DNA from: Rhizophagus clarus
Taxonomy: Eukaryota > Glomeromycota > Glomeromycetes > Glomerales > Glomeraceae
Direction: 5' to 3'
DNA: 64,000 nt
NCBI GenBank assembly: GCA_015698045.1
Contig: BLAL01000012.1
Coordinates: forward strand, 744,001-808,000
Below the pieces are notes generated by a model that saw only the letters and a list, made by a program, of their open reading frames with translations, searched no databases and was not told the DNA's origin. A program made the translations under genes and the position numbers. Shown here one piece after another: positions 1 to 12,512 of this stretch. Numbering within the stretch: the stretch's first letter is position 1; each line of letters starts with the position of its first letter.

Positions 1-1070
1 CATTCTTTTTTACCGTCAACTTTTAATATTATTCCAATTTATGAAGAAATCCTTGGGAATACTACTTATACCCCATGTTTATTAACTGAATAAAGAACCG
101 TTTTATCATCTCGCAGATCCGCAGTGATCAAGTCAATTGACAATAATTAATTCTCGAGGTGACCTACACGCATATAGAAAATAATATGATAATTAATTTG
201 ATTTTTGATTGATCATGTAATGAGTATTCCCCTAATTTTCCGTTACGTCGTTACGTGCATATTATGTCAATGATATAGGGTCAACCGAATTTTAAAAATA
301 TCACATTTTTTTTTTTTTTTTTGAACGGCTTAGAACGATACCAAAGCTTCATACACCTCATGTTTAATAGAGTCGTTCAATACCGTATTAGAATTCTTGA
401 AAATTAGATTTTGGATAAAGAAGACTTTTAACGGGATAAAAACAGAAAGAATTTTTAAAGCAGAAGTGCGTCATAGGATAAATATTAATTAGAAATTTGG
501 AACTGGCTAAAAATAACTGATTAACCGGAGCAATTTAATCGGACAATAACCGATTGGTTAATTTGTAGTGGTTAATAAACAAATTTGGCATTTATTTTAT
601 TTTCTAAAAAAGTCTTGTAATATTAAATTGCTGCATTGTAAATAATACTGAAATTGCATTTATAAAGATAATGATTTATTACCAAATATAAATTTATCAC
701 CATATTTTATTTCTGCTTATTTATTTGTCACTAATATGTTAAAGGATCACCTGTAATATTTTATTCTGCTGTACGATTATCGGGGTTCAGATTTGTGTAA
801 TTTTCTAAATTTAGATAAGCTTTATTATAATCGGTTAATTTTAACCGATTTGAGTAACTTCAACTGGTTAACATCATCTTTCCGTAATTTCCGTAAAACA
901 ATGAAATTTAAATATCGATTCTTAAAATAAATCATCATTTTTAAAAGGATACCTGATACTCTGTGAAATCTACGTTATTATATGACCTTTTTAGTAATGA
1001 CACAAATACAAAACGTAAATTTTATGCAGGGAATATTATTACCAACTTAATTTGGTAAGTTCAAAGGAAA
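1..1070. other. AT-rich intergenic stretch
   Basis: No gene seen. AT-rich sequence with a poly-T run near 307-322 and two loosely inverted copies of a 'taaccgattggttaa'-like string near 520-570 and 830-870, which could be the remains of a small inverted-repeat element. Nothing here was recognised as coding. Confidence 0.5.
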
Positions 1071-1071
1071 C

Positions 1072-1080
1072 ATATAAAAG
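1072..1080 (+). promoter_or_regulatory. TATA-like box of the first P450 gene
   Basis: ATATAAAAG lies about 90 nt upstream of the chosen ATG at 1171. The upstream block (AAGTTCAAA, then AACATA, then an A-rich string running into a CTTTTTCTCG-like stretch) recurs in diverged form before the second P450 gene (about 9157-9205), so it is probably a duplicated promoter. Inferred from position and conservation between paralogs. Confidence 0.5.
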
Positions 1081-1170
1081 GCCGCTTTTTCTCGTTCCAA
1101 AAATCTAATTAGATTAAATTTTCCATAATTTCTTCACCTTACTTACTTTTAGTATTCCACCTTACAGAAG

Positions 1171-3093
1171 ATGTATCAGACGATCATTCTAGGGTCCTTG
1201 CTATTGGTATCGCTTTATATTTTAAAGCGTGTTCGTGAACCAAAAAAGGTAAGAAATGACGTTAATAATTAAATTTTTTTATTTCGTTTGAGTTTTTTTT
1301 ATTTTATTTTATTTTCTTAGAATATGCCACCTCTTGTTCGTTACAAATTTCCAATTATCGGTCATACTTATAGTTATTTGTTTAATTGCGAAGAATTCCT
1401 TAAACAATGTAAAGCGGAGGTTAGTAAAATAATAAAAAAATTTTTTTTACTTTCTTTTTTCTGCGCAAAATCCCATTAACTTTTTCTTTTATTAATTAGT
1501 ATGGTGATATCTTTAGTCTCTATGTATGGGGTCAAGTGAAAACAATTGTTGGTAATTATATCCGTATTTTTTATTATACTATAAATAAATAATTTTTAAC
1601 ACTCGCGACTAATAAATATTATATGTACTTTAATAGGAAAGGAATATTCACAAGAAATATTATCAAGAGACGATGCGTTTAGTTTCGCGGTGGCATTTAA
1701 CAGAAGATTTCCGGGTGGCGAGTTACTTAAAAATTTGGGTAGTATAAGTCCGACGAGATTGCTTAAAGATTACATTTTTTGCAAATTAAATTTTTATTCT
1801 GAACGTATGCAAAAAAGTCTTTATCTGGCCACTCAAAAATATATCGATATCGGTGACCATAATGAACAAAAAACTTTTAATAACATGTATTATTTAATGA
1901 CTAGAATTATCTCTACCCCTATTGCAAATATTTTTCTCGGTGAGGTAAGTATATACAGCACATATTTTATTTGCTTCTTTTTATTATTATTATTATTATT
2001 ATAAAAAAAAAAAAAATTAATTAAATATATTTTCTATTATAGGAGGAATATCAGTATGATGAAATCATAAATACATTTGCAGAAATTACTAGTGATTTAT
2101 CGTTATTTTTAATAATTCCACCAATCCTTGATATTATTTACCCGGGACTCCAAAATTATTTCAATTGTATTCTCATAAGAACAGGAATATATAATCCGGC
2201 ATTGAAACATCAAGATATACTAATTAAACATATTAATAACCAAGTTTGCAAACGTTTACAAGAGAAAGATAAGTATGGAGATTCTTGGAAGCGTCCTGAT
2301 GATTTCCTTCAAGATATTATGGAACTAGACGGCTTTGATTCTAATAATGTTAATTGTTCATCATTAGCAGATAAAATATGTGCATTACTTTTTGCATCGA
2401 TTCATACGACAGCGAGTGGTTGTGCAAATGTTTTTATGGATTTAGCATCTCGACCTCAATATATGCAAGAATTATACGAAGAACAATTGGAAGTGCATAA
2501 AGAAGCTGATGAGAATGGTGTGCTTCCATTTGAAGCTCTAAATAATATGAAGAAATTAGATAGTTTTGTTAGAGAATCGTTTAGATTATCTGGACATATA
2601 GTATCCCTTGAACATGTTGTGTTAAAAGATTATACATTCTCTAATGGATTACAAGTACCAAAAGATCGTATAGTTAATATTTATGCTGAAGATGTTTATC
2701 AAGATGAATCGTTACAAGGACCAAATCCGAAATCATTTGAACCATTTAGACATGTAGATGTAAATGCTTCAGCGGCAAAAATCGGAAAAAACTATTTGTC
2801 ATTTGGAGGTGGTAAACACGCGTAAGTTTATAATATTATTATTTTAATTCCTTTTTTTTTTAAAAATAACTTTTTTTTTTTTCTTACAAATATTAATTAA
2901 TCCAATTATCATCAAATTATTTAGATGTCCTGGAAGATATTTTGCTATAAACGAAATCAAATTTTTCATGCATAATATGATCTTAAATTATAATTTCCGT
3001 ACAGCAAGTGGTAAGATTGAAAAAAGAAGGATGATCGGTCCAATGGCACTTCCAAGTTCTGGTGGAATTATTATTGAAAAGAGGGTTAAGTGA
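1171..3093 (+). CDS. Cytochrome P450 monooxygenase, tandem copy 1 (6 exons)
   Basis: Heme-thiolate monooxygenase anchored in the ER by its N-terminus; the substrate cannot be inferred. Exons by GT/AG sites and frame: 1171-1248, 1321-1419, 1500-1551, 1637-1944, 2043-2821, 2925-3093, giving 494 residues, normal for a P450. An N-terminal hydrophobic anchor is followed by the proline-rich PPLVRYKFPIIGH hinge. The K-helix ExxR is E357-SF-R360 and the heme loop is FGGGKHACPG with ligand Cys440, split by the last intron. The I-helix reads FASIHTT, so the usual AGxxT is only loosely kept. Stop is TGA. A paralog with identical exon phases lies about 8 kb downstream. All motifs and splice sites are intact, so it is probably functional. 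Confidence 0.93.
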
Positions 3094-3670
3094 AATGAGA
3101 AAATGAAAATATGGTTCTAGTTATCGAATGGTATGGTATCAAATTATTATTATTATAAATATCTACTTTTTTTTCTTATTCTTGAAATTTATACAAATTA
3201 TTTTATTTATTATCTTCATTTAAATGAATAAATTTTTATATTGAAAGTCAAATCTAATTAAGTCCTTACATTTGTAAATATGATTTTTTTTTTTTTTCGT
3301 CATAGAGTATACTTTATTGAAAGAAACCGGTGCATGATTTAAATAATAAATGTGTGAATTTCTGTAGTTCAATATACTACATGACTCCTATCATCTTGAT
3401 TGCAACAGTTAAAAAAGCTCCTATTTTATGAAATAACTTTTTAATTCATATTGTAATTTTGTTGAAATTTTCTTGACATAATTTATATCAAATTGTAAGT
3501 CTGTTTTGATGTTGAATTTGGATAAAATAGAAGAGGATAGGATTGAGCTACGGTTTACCATTGTAACCAAAAGTGCTCTCATTAGGCGGGAGAAGGCCCT
3601 AGCGATAAAGTCATATATTATTTCCAAGTAATATCTACGTACACTGTGAGATAATTGATACTAATAATAA

Positions 3671-3835
3671 GGGCAGTAACATATATTAGCTAATATTTTA
3701 GGGGGTGGGGTAAGCAAAAATCTTAGGTACACAATTGTTAAAAAATATGATTGGTTGCACGTAACCAAAATATCTTACCTGGGGTGGGGTAAGCGCCTAT
3801 AGTAAAAAAATATTAGTTAATATATGTCACTACCC
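3671..3835. mobile_element. 165-bp MITE, PIF/Harbinger-like
   Basis: Termini GGGCAGTAACATATATTAG and, inverted, GGGTAGTGACATATATTAA form about 28-bp imperfect TIRs. TAA flanks both sides (3668-3670 and 3836-3838), matching the 3-bp TWA target duplication of the PIF/Harbinger superfamily. Two internal direct copies of TGGGGTAAGC occur near 3715 and 3785. No coding capacity. Confidence 0.75.
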
Positions 3836-4540
3836 TAAGGATTCAGTTTATGGTTCAGAATTAATAGCTAAATATTTCCTTTTACGTTTTAAAATATCCA
3901 TTTCGTATCTAAACTAACGTTTTTGACACCGGTTGATCAAAAAATGTTTTCACAAAAAAAGGTACGCGGTTTATTGCGTGCATGTGGACATGTGATCTAT
4001 ATATATAATTAATAGTATGTAGAAAGAATTATTTATGATGTCACTACTAATAAAGAATTCAAAGTTAGCCAGCTTCACTAAATATTCACTGTCATCTCTG
4101 TTTCTACAATAATTTCTTGCAATACCAAATTTGACCATTTCTAGTTAAAAATATGAATAACATTATCGTTTCCTGAAGGAACAAACCTATAATGACTTTG
4201 CAATACTTCGTAATAAAAAAATTACCAGTCAGGACTTTATCACAAGAATCATTTTAACTATATATTGAAAAAAAAAATAATATTAAGCGACAAAAACAAA
4301 AAATATCAAAATTTTTAGAATTAAAAACCCATTACGCTCCAAGTCTGCTATCCTCAATTTATCTGCCCACTGCTCGTCTACATAATGCTTATAACTATAT
4401 CATGCTTAACTGGAATGACTCTGATGCAGCGGTACAGAAGCTGATAACTAGCTTCATTCACAATAACTTCGTTTAATTAATACTATTTGTGAGAACATTA
4501 ACGACAAAATAACATATATAATTTTTATTATTCAGTCGTA

Positions 4541-5197
4541 GAAAGAGCATCGGTCCTCCTTTGAAATAAATATTCTTGAAAAGTAATTTCCAATGATCGT
4601 GGAAGTCATAAAAGCTGTAAAACTTTGTTTTTTGCTCATCCAATGTCCTCTATCTTTTTTTAGAAAAAAAAATCAAAAATTTTGAAAACGGATTTTATTG
4701 ATAAAAGGAACACTGGACAAATGTGAAGGAATGTTCTCTTGGTTTAGAGTTTTTGGCAACTTCTCGTGTAGTCCCTGGTAAAAACGCTGGACATAATATA
4801 AGATATTAGATTCACCATCAAAGGTCCGAGGGCACTTCCTATATCATTTCTTTAAAAAGCCAATTTTTATCGAAAGAGAAAATTTCTTGTATTCGTCAAT
4901 ATGAAGTACTATAATTAGGCTTAGATGGATTTGAACATTAAACTTGTCCTGAAAAATTCGATAAATGGCAGTGTTAAACATCAAATGTCATTTTTCGAGT
5001 GCAAAATATTCGAAAGCAATATGGAGACCAAGAATGGTGGATGCATTACGATCCTCAATATGAATAACCTTATCGGCGAATACACTCAATGCCTCATTGA
5101 TATCACGTTCCTTTAATGAAATTTCTTTCAGATACTGGTTTCTTGTTATTTTTTCTGCTGATATGTTCCGCAAGATTAAGGACAAAGGCCTCCTCAA
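4541..5197 (-). pseudogene. Decayed coding remnant, unknown family
   Basis: Minus-strand sequence holds protein-like segments in more than one frame. A 69-codon open stretch (5197-4988) with a charged, helical character is followed downstream by a segment containing LHIDEY, which resembles the Walker-B region of Crinkler-type NTPases of these fungi. Frames are broken by several stops and indels, and no start or splice structure could be assigned. The Crinkler link is weak and rests on one short motif. Confidence 0.25.
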
Positions 5198-7138
5198 GTG
5201 ATCCGACTGATTTACTAATCCTATTTCCTACAATGATAATGTGAAAATACTTTGGGCGGTATTTGTATTAGCGAATGTAAATATGTGATACAGCGTAGAC
5301 AAAAAAAAAAAACGAAAATTTCTTGGTCGAGAGGTAATAAATCATTGGGAAAAACTTACCAGTTGAAGATGACGTGGATTTTAGACACTTTAAAAATATG
5401 GTAATCTTCAAATTGGCCATTTCTTTCCCGTCAACAGTGTCTTTATTGGTAGAAACATTTTATCTTCATAATTATTCTTTTAACACTAACTTTAATTGAA
5501 TTACTGTTACGCAATTTTTCATTCGTACGGTTGGGTCTGTACAACTACATAATTTCTTATTTTCGTAATGTCCTGTCTACATAAGTCGGCTTGTGAATAA
5601 GAGTCGGATGTTAATTAAACTTGCCTCTCAGCAGATATAAACAAATTTTAATAAAATTTCTGATAAATTTCTCCTTACTATTTTGTTTCAGGATCTTGCA
5701 AACCCTCATCAACTCCTGTAGCTGGATGGGCAACAGACCCAATATTTATATATTTTGTGAAGTTCTCAACGGTTTGACCAAATATATTGCTAGAAAGTGA
5801 AAGTATTTATGAATCAGTTGTCAAGTGAAGATTTAGCCCTTAAAAGCTTGAACTGACAAAATAGATGCATGATGAAGTCAGTTTTCATTGGAAATGGTTG
5901 TGTCACGGACATATCCGAATATCATAAAAAATTGATCTTATTCAAGTTACAAAGGTCGTGAACATCTCAAAACAAGATATTATTACAAGTTTGAACAAGT
6001 GATGTGCAAGACCTAATGGTCATGTAATATTTTGAGCAGGAAGAAACTTAATAACGGCTCTCCAGTTCTATACAGTTTCTAGGTTGAAAGACGTTCAGAA
6101 ATAGGTTAAATGCAAAAGAGATTATACTTGAATTATTTTAATTTTGAGCCATTTAAATTACTCATCAATGAATCATCTATTACCGGAATACTGCTGACAT
6201 CATTATATTATATCTGGCTTTTAAAATATATTTGCAATTCAAATATTTTAAAATTGATTATTATTAACGTATTTTAAGCGAAAAGTGTTGTTAACAAACT
6301 ATTCGCCAATTTATAATGAATTTTAGTATATCAAGAGGACTCTGCAACAGAAATTTTTTTTCTAGTAGCGTAAGTTTCATCAACTTGTTACGTTTCAATC
6401 AACTCAACAAAAAAAAAACAAAAAAGACAAAAGAAAATTTCGAAAAGAAAATGAATAAAATAAGATAGGACGAATTAAAAAAAAAAAGAGCAAGAAATTA
6501 TAAAAATTTATACGAAATATAATAAATAATAAATACGAATGATAATACAACGAATAAATTTGAAATAACGACCAGGAAAAATAACACGAAACCGTTAATA
6601 ATTAATTAAAATTGAATATACTCATACGTTAATTAACTGATTAATTTAACGTAAATAAATAAAATGATAAAGACGGGATAATTTTACTGATTGCCCGTAG
6701 CATTGGGAAATATTTTAGAGGCATCTACGTGTCCAATTGATGAAGGTACTGGTTGCTTTTTTCTTACTGAAAGAAAAAAAAAATTTTTTTAATAATTTCT
6801 CTCATTTTTTCTAATTTACAAAATAAAATATCCAGGTTCTAGCCCTATCGATAGCCAAAATTACAAAATTTGACCAGGATTTTCAGTATAGTGTCGATCA
6901 AAATTAAGAAATCGATGGATCAGACTTTCAAAGGAAGGAAAAAAGATGGTCACAACAACAATAATAAATTATTCATATAGGAAAATGAGAAAATAATTGC
7001 TTTTTTTTTGGGACCGAAAATCACTTTACCGACAGGTACATTTTACCAACAATCAAATTACCGACAGTGCATTATACATGTTACTGATAATAATTAATTG
7101 CTAACTACCGTCTAGAACTGCCTAAAGTTTCCCTTTAA
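5198..7138. other. Gene-free AT-rich stretch
   Basis: No ORF with coding character. Poly-A rich tracts at about 6405-6490. Around 7010-7080 there are three phrases of the form 'aaTCActTTACCGACAG', similar to the sub-terminal repeats of the MITE starting at 7139; possibly a second, broken copy. Confidence 0.4.
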
Positions 7139-7533
7139 GGGGTCGCGTTTAACTCACCTACAATCATTTCACCGACAATCATTTCACCGACAAACGTTTC
7201 GATGGCAGGACAGACAAGTCGTTTCATCGACACTTACATATATCACAATAAAATTAAATACAACTGTACAAGTCAGCCAAAACTATATAATACGAGATAG
7301 TGTGTACATAAAAATAAATATAAAAGATTAATTTATATTTTCAAATTAAATCTCAATATATATATATATTTTTTTAATTGTTTCCTCCAATTAGTAATAA
7401 ACACAAGATTAATGTTTAATGACTCCATGATTAAGTTTTTTTTACCTATCTCTTCTTATATTAAATATTTTTTATGACTGTCGGTGAAGTGATTGGAGGT
7501 GAAGTAATTGCCGGTGAAATAAACCAGACCCCC
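7139..7533. mobile_element. 395-bp MITE with 'ATTTCACCGAC' TIR repeats
   Basis: Left end GGGGTCGCGTTTAACTCACC and inverted right end GGGGGTCTGGTTTATTTCACC are followed on both sides by repeats of the type TCATTTCACCGACAA. TTTAA is present on both flanks (7134-7138 and 7534-7538) as a likely target duplication. The interior is AT-rich and non-coding. Isolated phrases of the same repeat appear near 8650-8730 and 11690. Confidence 0.6.
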
Positions 7534-8879
7534 TTTAAGAGTCCTGGGTATAATACTGTTAAATTGTCGAATCGTCGATCGTCTAAATGATTAATATGAG
7601 CTAATATAATATATCTTATGATTCTCATATTAAATCTTCACTAAAATACTGTTGTATATTTTCTCCATAATTCTGGTAAATTTGTGCTTAATTTCGGTGA
7701 AGATTGTACGAAATAATACTTAGTGTCTCACAAAGTATCTAGAGTATTATCCAATTTTTAATCGGTAAATTGTGAAAGATCTGAAGTACTTTAGATGGCG
7801 CCGGACGGTGTTACTTGCATGATTTATGCGTTTTTGCAAAAGTTACAAAAATTACAATATTTATCATCGTATCCCGATACAGACACTATGTAAAAATTAC
7901 AATGCAGATTCATGCAGCGGAAAAATTTTTTTCCGAAAAAAAAAAAAATAATTAATTGTCGGGGAGCTTTCCGTCGGCCTACGTTTCCTTTTAAAATATA
8001 CGAAAAAAACAGTAAACAAAAAGAATTAAAATGAGTGCAGATTATAGTGAGAATAAACCGAATTTATCAATAAATAAGATAAATATCAATCACAAAACTT
8101 GTTGTATTATAATTTAAGGATTGCGGCGTAAGGAAATGTGGCCCATTTAAAAGAATAAAGTGATGAACTGGTGGAAATCTGGATATTATTAAATTTACGT
8201 ATTACTCAAATTAAAGAAACAAGCGAAGTTGGATTTGCCAGAGTATATTCTATAACATGGATGGATATAAATTAGGATATTTTAAAATGATGAAATTTGG
8301 TCTAAAGTTGCTTTGAAGCGTCCAAATAAATCACAAAATATACCTTCATATAAAATACCATCAAAAAAGAAAAAATTTTTTGGGATACGAATACATAAAA
8401 TATCCAAGTTCACGATATGACATTTCACAATTTCACATGATATTCATTCGGACATATGAAATAGAATTTAATGTAGCAATAGACAAGATATTCTATTAAC
8501 GGTTGCACCATGAAATTTTTTTTATTTGAGTTCTAACCATAACAAAAACTTACCGATCTTTTTTAAACTAACTTTTTTTGTAAAATGTTGATCGCTGTCA
8601 TTTCCGACATTCGTGAAAAAGAGTCCATTGTCTATATGCCCATTCAACGAAACGTATAATACAGCATATTCGATGAAATGGTATTCTGGAAAAATTGAAA
8701 TGGCTTCAGTGAAATGTCTTTCAGTGAAATGAGCCGAAGAAAAGTACAAAAAGTACAGATATCATTGCTTTATTTATATTTAACACTAATATACTGAAAT
8801 TGTTGTTCTCTATTATAAATATTAAATCTTAATGTGAATAATAAATAAAAATGTAAATATCGAATTTCTTTTTATTGCT
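7534..8879. other. Gene-free stretch
   Basis: No supported gene. Contains AATGTGGCCCATTTA (8135-8149), a phrase that recurs near 11653 and, with one change, near 25037, probably a shared fragment of a dispersed repeat. The stretch near 8540-8730 echoes the 'TTCAGTGAAATG' phrases of the MITE at 7139. Confidence 0.4.
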
Positions 8880-9031
8880 GTTTTCAAAAAGGTGTGTCCA
8901 AGGCGTAGACCACCATTTTATGGAAAATCAGGAAATTCCCATAGAAAAAAAGAAAAAAAAATTTCCACTTATGTGATTTTCTGATTTTCCACATGATAGT
9001 GATTTGCACCTGATCTCACCTTTTTGAAAAC
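8880..9031. mobile_element. 152-bp inverted-repeat element (MITE-like)
   Basis: Bounded by a perfect 15-bp inverted repeat, GTTTTCAAAAAGGTG at 8880-8894 and its complement at 9017-9031, with a second, inner inverted region around 'GGAAAATCAG'. Non-coding. It lies about 240 bp upstream of the second P450 start. Target duplication not resolved. Confidence 0.55.
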
Positions 9032-9269
9032 GAAGATTTTTACTTAACTTTTAGCCAATTTAAAGTAATCAGAATAAAAATTAATTTAAATGATCAGCCT
9101 ATTTTTTTGACGGTTAATAAAAATACCTTGAACCTGTAATTATTAATTCGGAAAAGTTCAAAAAATAGGAAAATAACATAAAAAAGTGCCTTTATTTTCT
9201 CGCTCAAAAGTTTATATCAGATTATATTTCTTCATTTTACTTCTTATTTTTATTCCTACATATCAAAAA

Positions 9270-10954
9270 ATGTATCAAGCGATCATCCTAGGATCTATTC
9301 TATTAGTATTGCTTTATATTTTAAAGCGTGCTCGTGTTCGCGATACAAGATTGGTAAGAAAAAATAATAATACATAATTAAAAAAAAAAAAAAAAAATAG
9401 CTTTTTTTTTATTTTATTTTTATTTTCTCAGAATATGCCACCTATTCCTCGCTATAAAATTCCAATTATCGGTCATACTTATAGTTATTTTTTTAATTCT
9501 GAAGAATTTCTTAAACAATGTAAGAAGGAGGTTTGTAGAATGAACAATTATTTTGTTTTCTTTTTTCTTTCGCGTTAAATAATTAATTTTATTCGTTTCT
9601 CATATTAATTAGCATGGTGATATCTTTAGTATATATGCATGGGGTCAAGTGAAAACGATCGTTGGTAATATATCCGTATTTTGTATATTGATATATGACG
9701 TTCATAACTAATAAAATTTTATATACTTTAATAATAGGAAAAGAATATTCTCATGAGATATTAGCAAGAGAGGAGACGTTTAGTTTTAAAAGAGCATTTG
9801 TTGAAAGAGTACCTTATGCTGTACTATTAAAAAATATGGGTTTAATAACTCCAGCAACATTACTTAAAGATCACGTTTTTTATAAATTAAGTTCTTATTC
9901 TGAGCGTATGCAAAAAAGTCTTTACTCGACCGCTCAAAAACATTTCAATATTAGTGATCAACCAAAAGTTTTTGATAATTTGTACCATATTATGACTAAA
10001 ATTGTTTCTTCAACTATTGCAAATGTTTATATCGGAGAAGTATATAAAAAATTTTTACTATTTTATTTTAATTTTTTCCAAAAAATAAAAAAACAAAAAA
10101 AAAATTAAAAAAACTTTCTTACTTTATTTTATAGGAGGAATCAAAACATGATGAAATTATAGCAGCATTTGGAGGTATTACGAGTGAATTATCGATATTT
10201 TTAATGGTTCCACCATTCCTTAATCTTATTTATCCAGGACTTCACAATTACGCTATTCGTACTCTCGTAAAATCGGGATTATTTAATCCAGCAGCTAAAT
10301 ACCGTGATGTACTAATTAAACATATTAAAAAACAAGTTTGTAAACGTTTACAAGAGAAAGAAAAATATGGCAATTCTTGGAAACGTCCTGATGATTTACT
10401 TCAGGATATTATTGAACGAGATGGCTTCAATCCAAATAATATTAATTATTCATTATTATCAGATCAAATATTTGTATTGCTTTTCCCATCAATTCATACG
10501 ACAGCGGGTGGTTGTGCAAATCTTTTGATGGATTTAGCATCTCGACCTCAATATATACAAGAATTATATGAAGAACAGTTGGAAGTACATAAAGAAGCAG
10601 ATGAAAATGGTATACTTCCATTTGAAGCTCTTAATAATATGAATAAATTAGATAGTTGTATTAGAGAATCATTAAGATTAACTGGACATATAGTGACACT
10701 TGAACATATGGCATTAAAAGATTATACATTTTCTAATGGATTACAAATACCAAAAGATCGTATAGTTGATATTTATGCTGATGATGTCTATCAAGATGAA
10801 TCGTTACAAGGACCAAATCCAAAATCATTTGAACCATTTAGACATGTAGATGCGAATGTTTCGGCATCAAAAATTGGTAAAAGCTATTTGCCATTTGGAG
10901 GTGGTAAACATGCGTAAGTTTATAATAGTTTTTAAATTATTTCTTTTTCATTCA

Positions 10955-10986
<32 letters not shown>

Positions 10987-11187
10987 TTAATTGATCAAAT
11001 TTTCATTAAATTATTTAGATGTCCTGGAAGACATTTTGCTGTAAGCGAAATCAAATTTTTTATGCATAAATTTATATTAAATTATAATTTCCGCACAGAA
11101 AGTGGTAAAATTGAAGAAAGAATTAGGATTGGTCCATATGCGTTTCCAAGTTCTAGTAGAATTATTATTGAAAAGAGGATTAAGTGA
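9270..11187 (+). CDS. Cytochrome P450 monooxygenase, tandem copy 2 (6 exons)
   Basis: Paralog of the gene at 1171-3093: the same six exons and phases (9270-9353, 9432-9530, 9613-9664, 9738-10039, 10135-10913, 11019-11187) and the same total length of 494 residues. ExxR is E357-SL-R360; heme loop FGGGKHACPGRHFA with Cys440; I-helix region PSIHTTAGG. Role: membrane-bound heme oxygenase, substrate unknown. The two copies differ most near the N-terminus and in exon 4, where a length change in exon 1 (28 versus 26 codons) is exactly offset. Stop is TGA. Intact splice sites and motifs suggest a functional gene arising by tandem duplication. Confidence 0.93.
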
Positions 11188-12030
11188 GGTTTAGAAAGTG
11201 TAAATATTATTCAAAGTTGTCGATTGGATATCAAAATCATTGTTGATACAAAATATCTGTTTTTTTTTGTATTCTTGAAAATTTATTTAATTATTAATCT
11301 TCATTTAAAGAATTAAAAATATTGAAAATCTTTATTATTTTTCGTTATTCCAAATTCGTAATTTATAATCGAATAAAAAGTTTTTCCGATTTTACATTTC
11401 AATGAAAAGATTTAACCACGGTTAGATCTCATGATTATATTTGTTTAAAAAAGAAAAAGAAAGAAAATTCTTGGATCCGTAGAATTGTGTATATAGGAAT
11501 TACGGAAGATTGACGAAAAACAATTAATTCCGAAGTAGGTAATGAAAAACAAGCCCATACATAATTCGGTTAAAAAATTCGAGATTCCAGTTCATTAAAC
11601 ATAAATCACGAAAATTATTCATATTGTAATAAACACTTTACCAAAAATTAATAGAATGTGGCCCATTTAGAACGATAAATTGCTGATAAATTTCACCGAC
11701 AATTAAACGAAATAAATCCCGAATTTTATAATATTTTCATAAACCCGAATTTCATAATCTCAAATTTCTTAATTCCAAATTTTATAATCCTGAAATGTTA
11801 TTAAAAAATATGCTGGATGTTTTTATTTAAGAATTTTTAATCGATAATAATTCTAGTTATAAAAGGATCCATCAAAAGGGAGATTACTATTTCTATAACG
11901 ATAAATAATAAAAATATGATCACATTTCTAAACCTTTAGAATGACATCTTAAATTTGAAATAACAATGATAATGGTAATTTCATCTAAAAAAATACTATA
12001 ATTTCAAAGTTGTTTACATTAACCTTATGC
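11188..12030. repeat. Degenerate 'ATCCCGAATTT' repeats, left arm
   Basis: After the P450 3' region, 11700-11810 holds degenerate copies of 'aATCCCGAATTTtataa'. The inverse phrase, 'TTCGGGATTatgaa', is repeated at 12690-12870, so the two arrays face each other around the MITE at 12031-12512. This may be one older inverted-repeat element of about 1.2 kb into which the MITE inserted. No coding sequence. Confidence 0.4.
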
Positions 12031-12512
12031 AATACACATGCGATCGTGATAAATCGGACTGGTTGGTTCCAGAAAAAACATCCAGTATATCAAGCAAGAC
12101 ATCCGATATATCAAAAAATCTTCTTATGCTGGATTTATATGTAAATTACGTTAGGATCCGGTGTATCAAGGTTTACAAATAAATAAACCTATTTTAAACT
12201 TTGATTGGAAGATTGAAATAAAAAAAATGGTAAGAATTGTACATGAGAAAATTTTGGTTTGACATATTAATCTTAAATCTGGTATAAATCATTCGTTTCG
12301 GCCAAAATTAGGTTTTTTTAAAAATTAAAGGTATGCTTTAAAAGGATAAATTACAATATATCAAGAATCAAATCCGATTTAAGAAATATCGCGACTTTAC
12401 TAATAAATCCGGGTATATCGTGATTGTTTTAATATGACAGATTAAGCTCCAGAAGAAAAATCCAAATCCGATTTATCGAAGATCCGATTTATCGCGATTG
12501 CCTGTGTATTTC
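12031..12512. mobile_element. MITE family 'ATCGCGATAAATCGGA', copy A
   Basis: Imperfect TIRs of about 28 bp: left AATACACATGCGATCGTGAT, inverted right AATACACAGGCAATCGCGAT, both continuing AAATCGGA. A second copy lies at 25465-25903 in the opposite orientation, and the interiors align over nearly the full length (shared phrases TATATGTAAATTA, AGGATCCGGT, TATCAAGGTTT). Non-coding, so non-autonomous. Repetition within the window makes the call firm. Confidence 0.75.
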
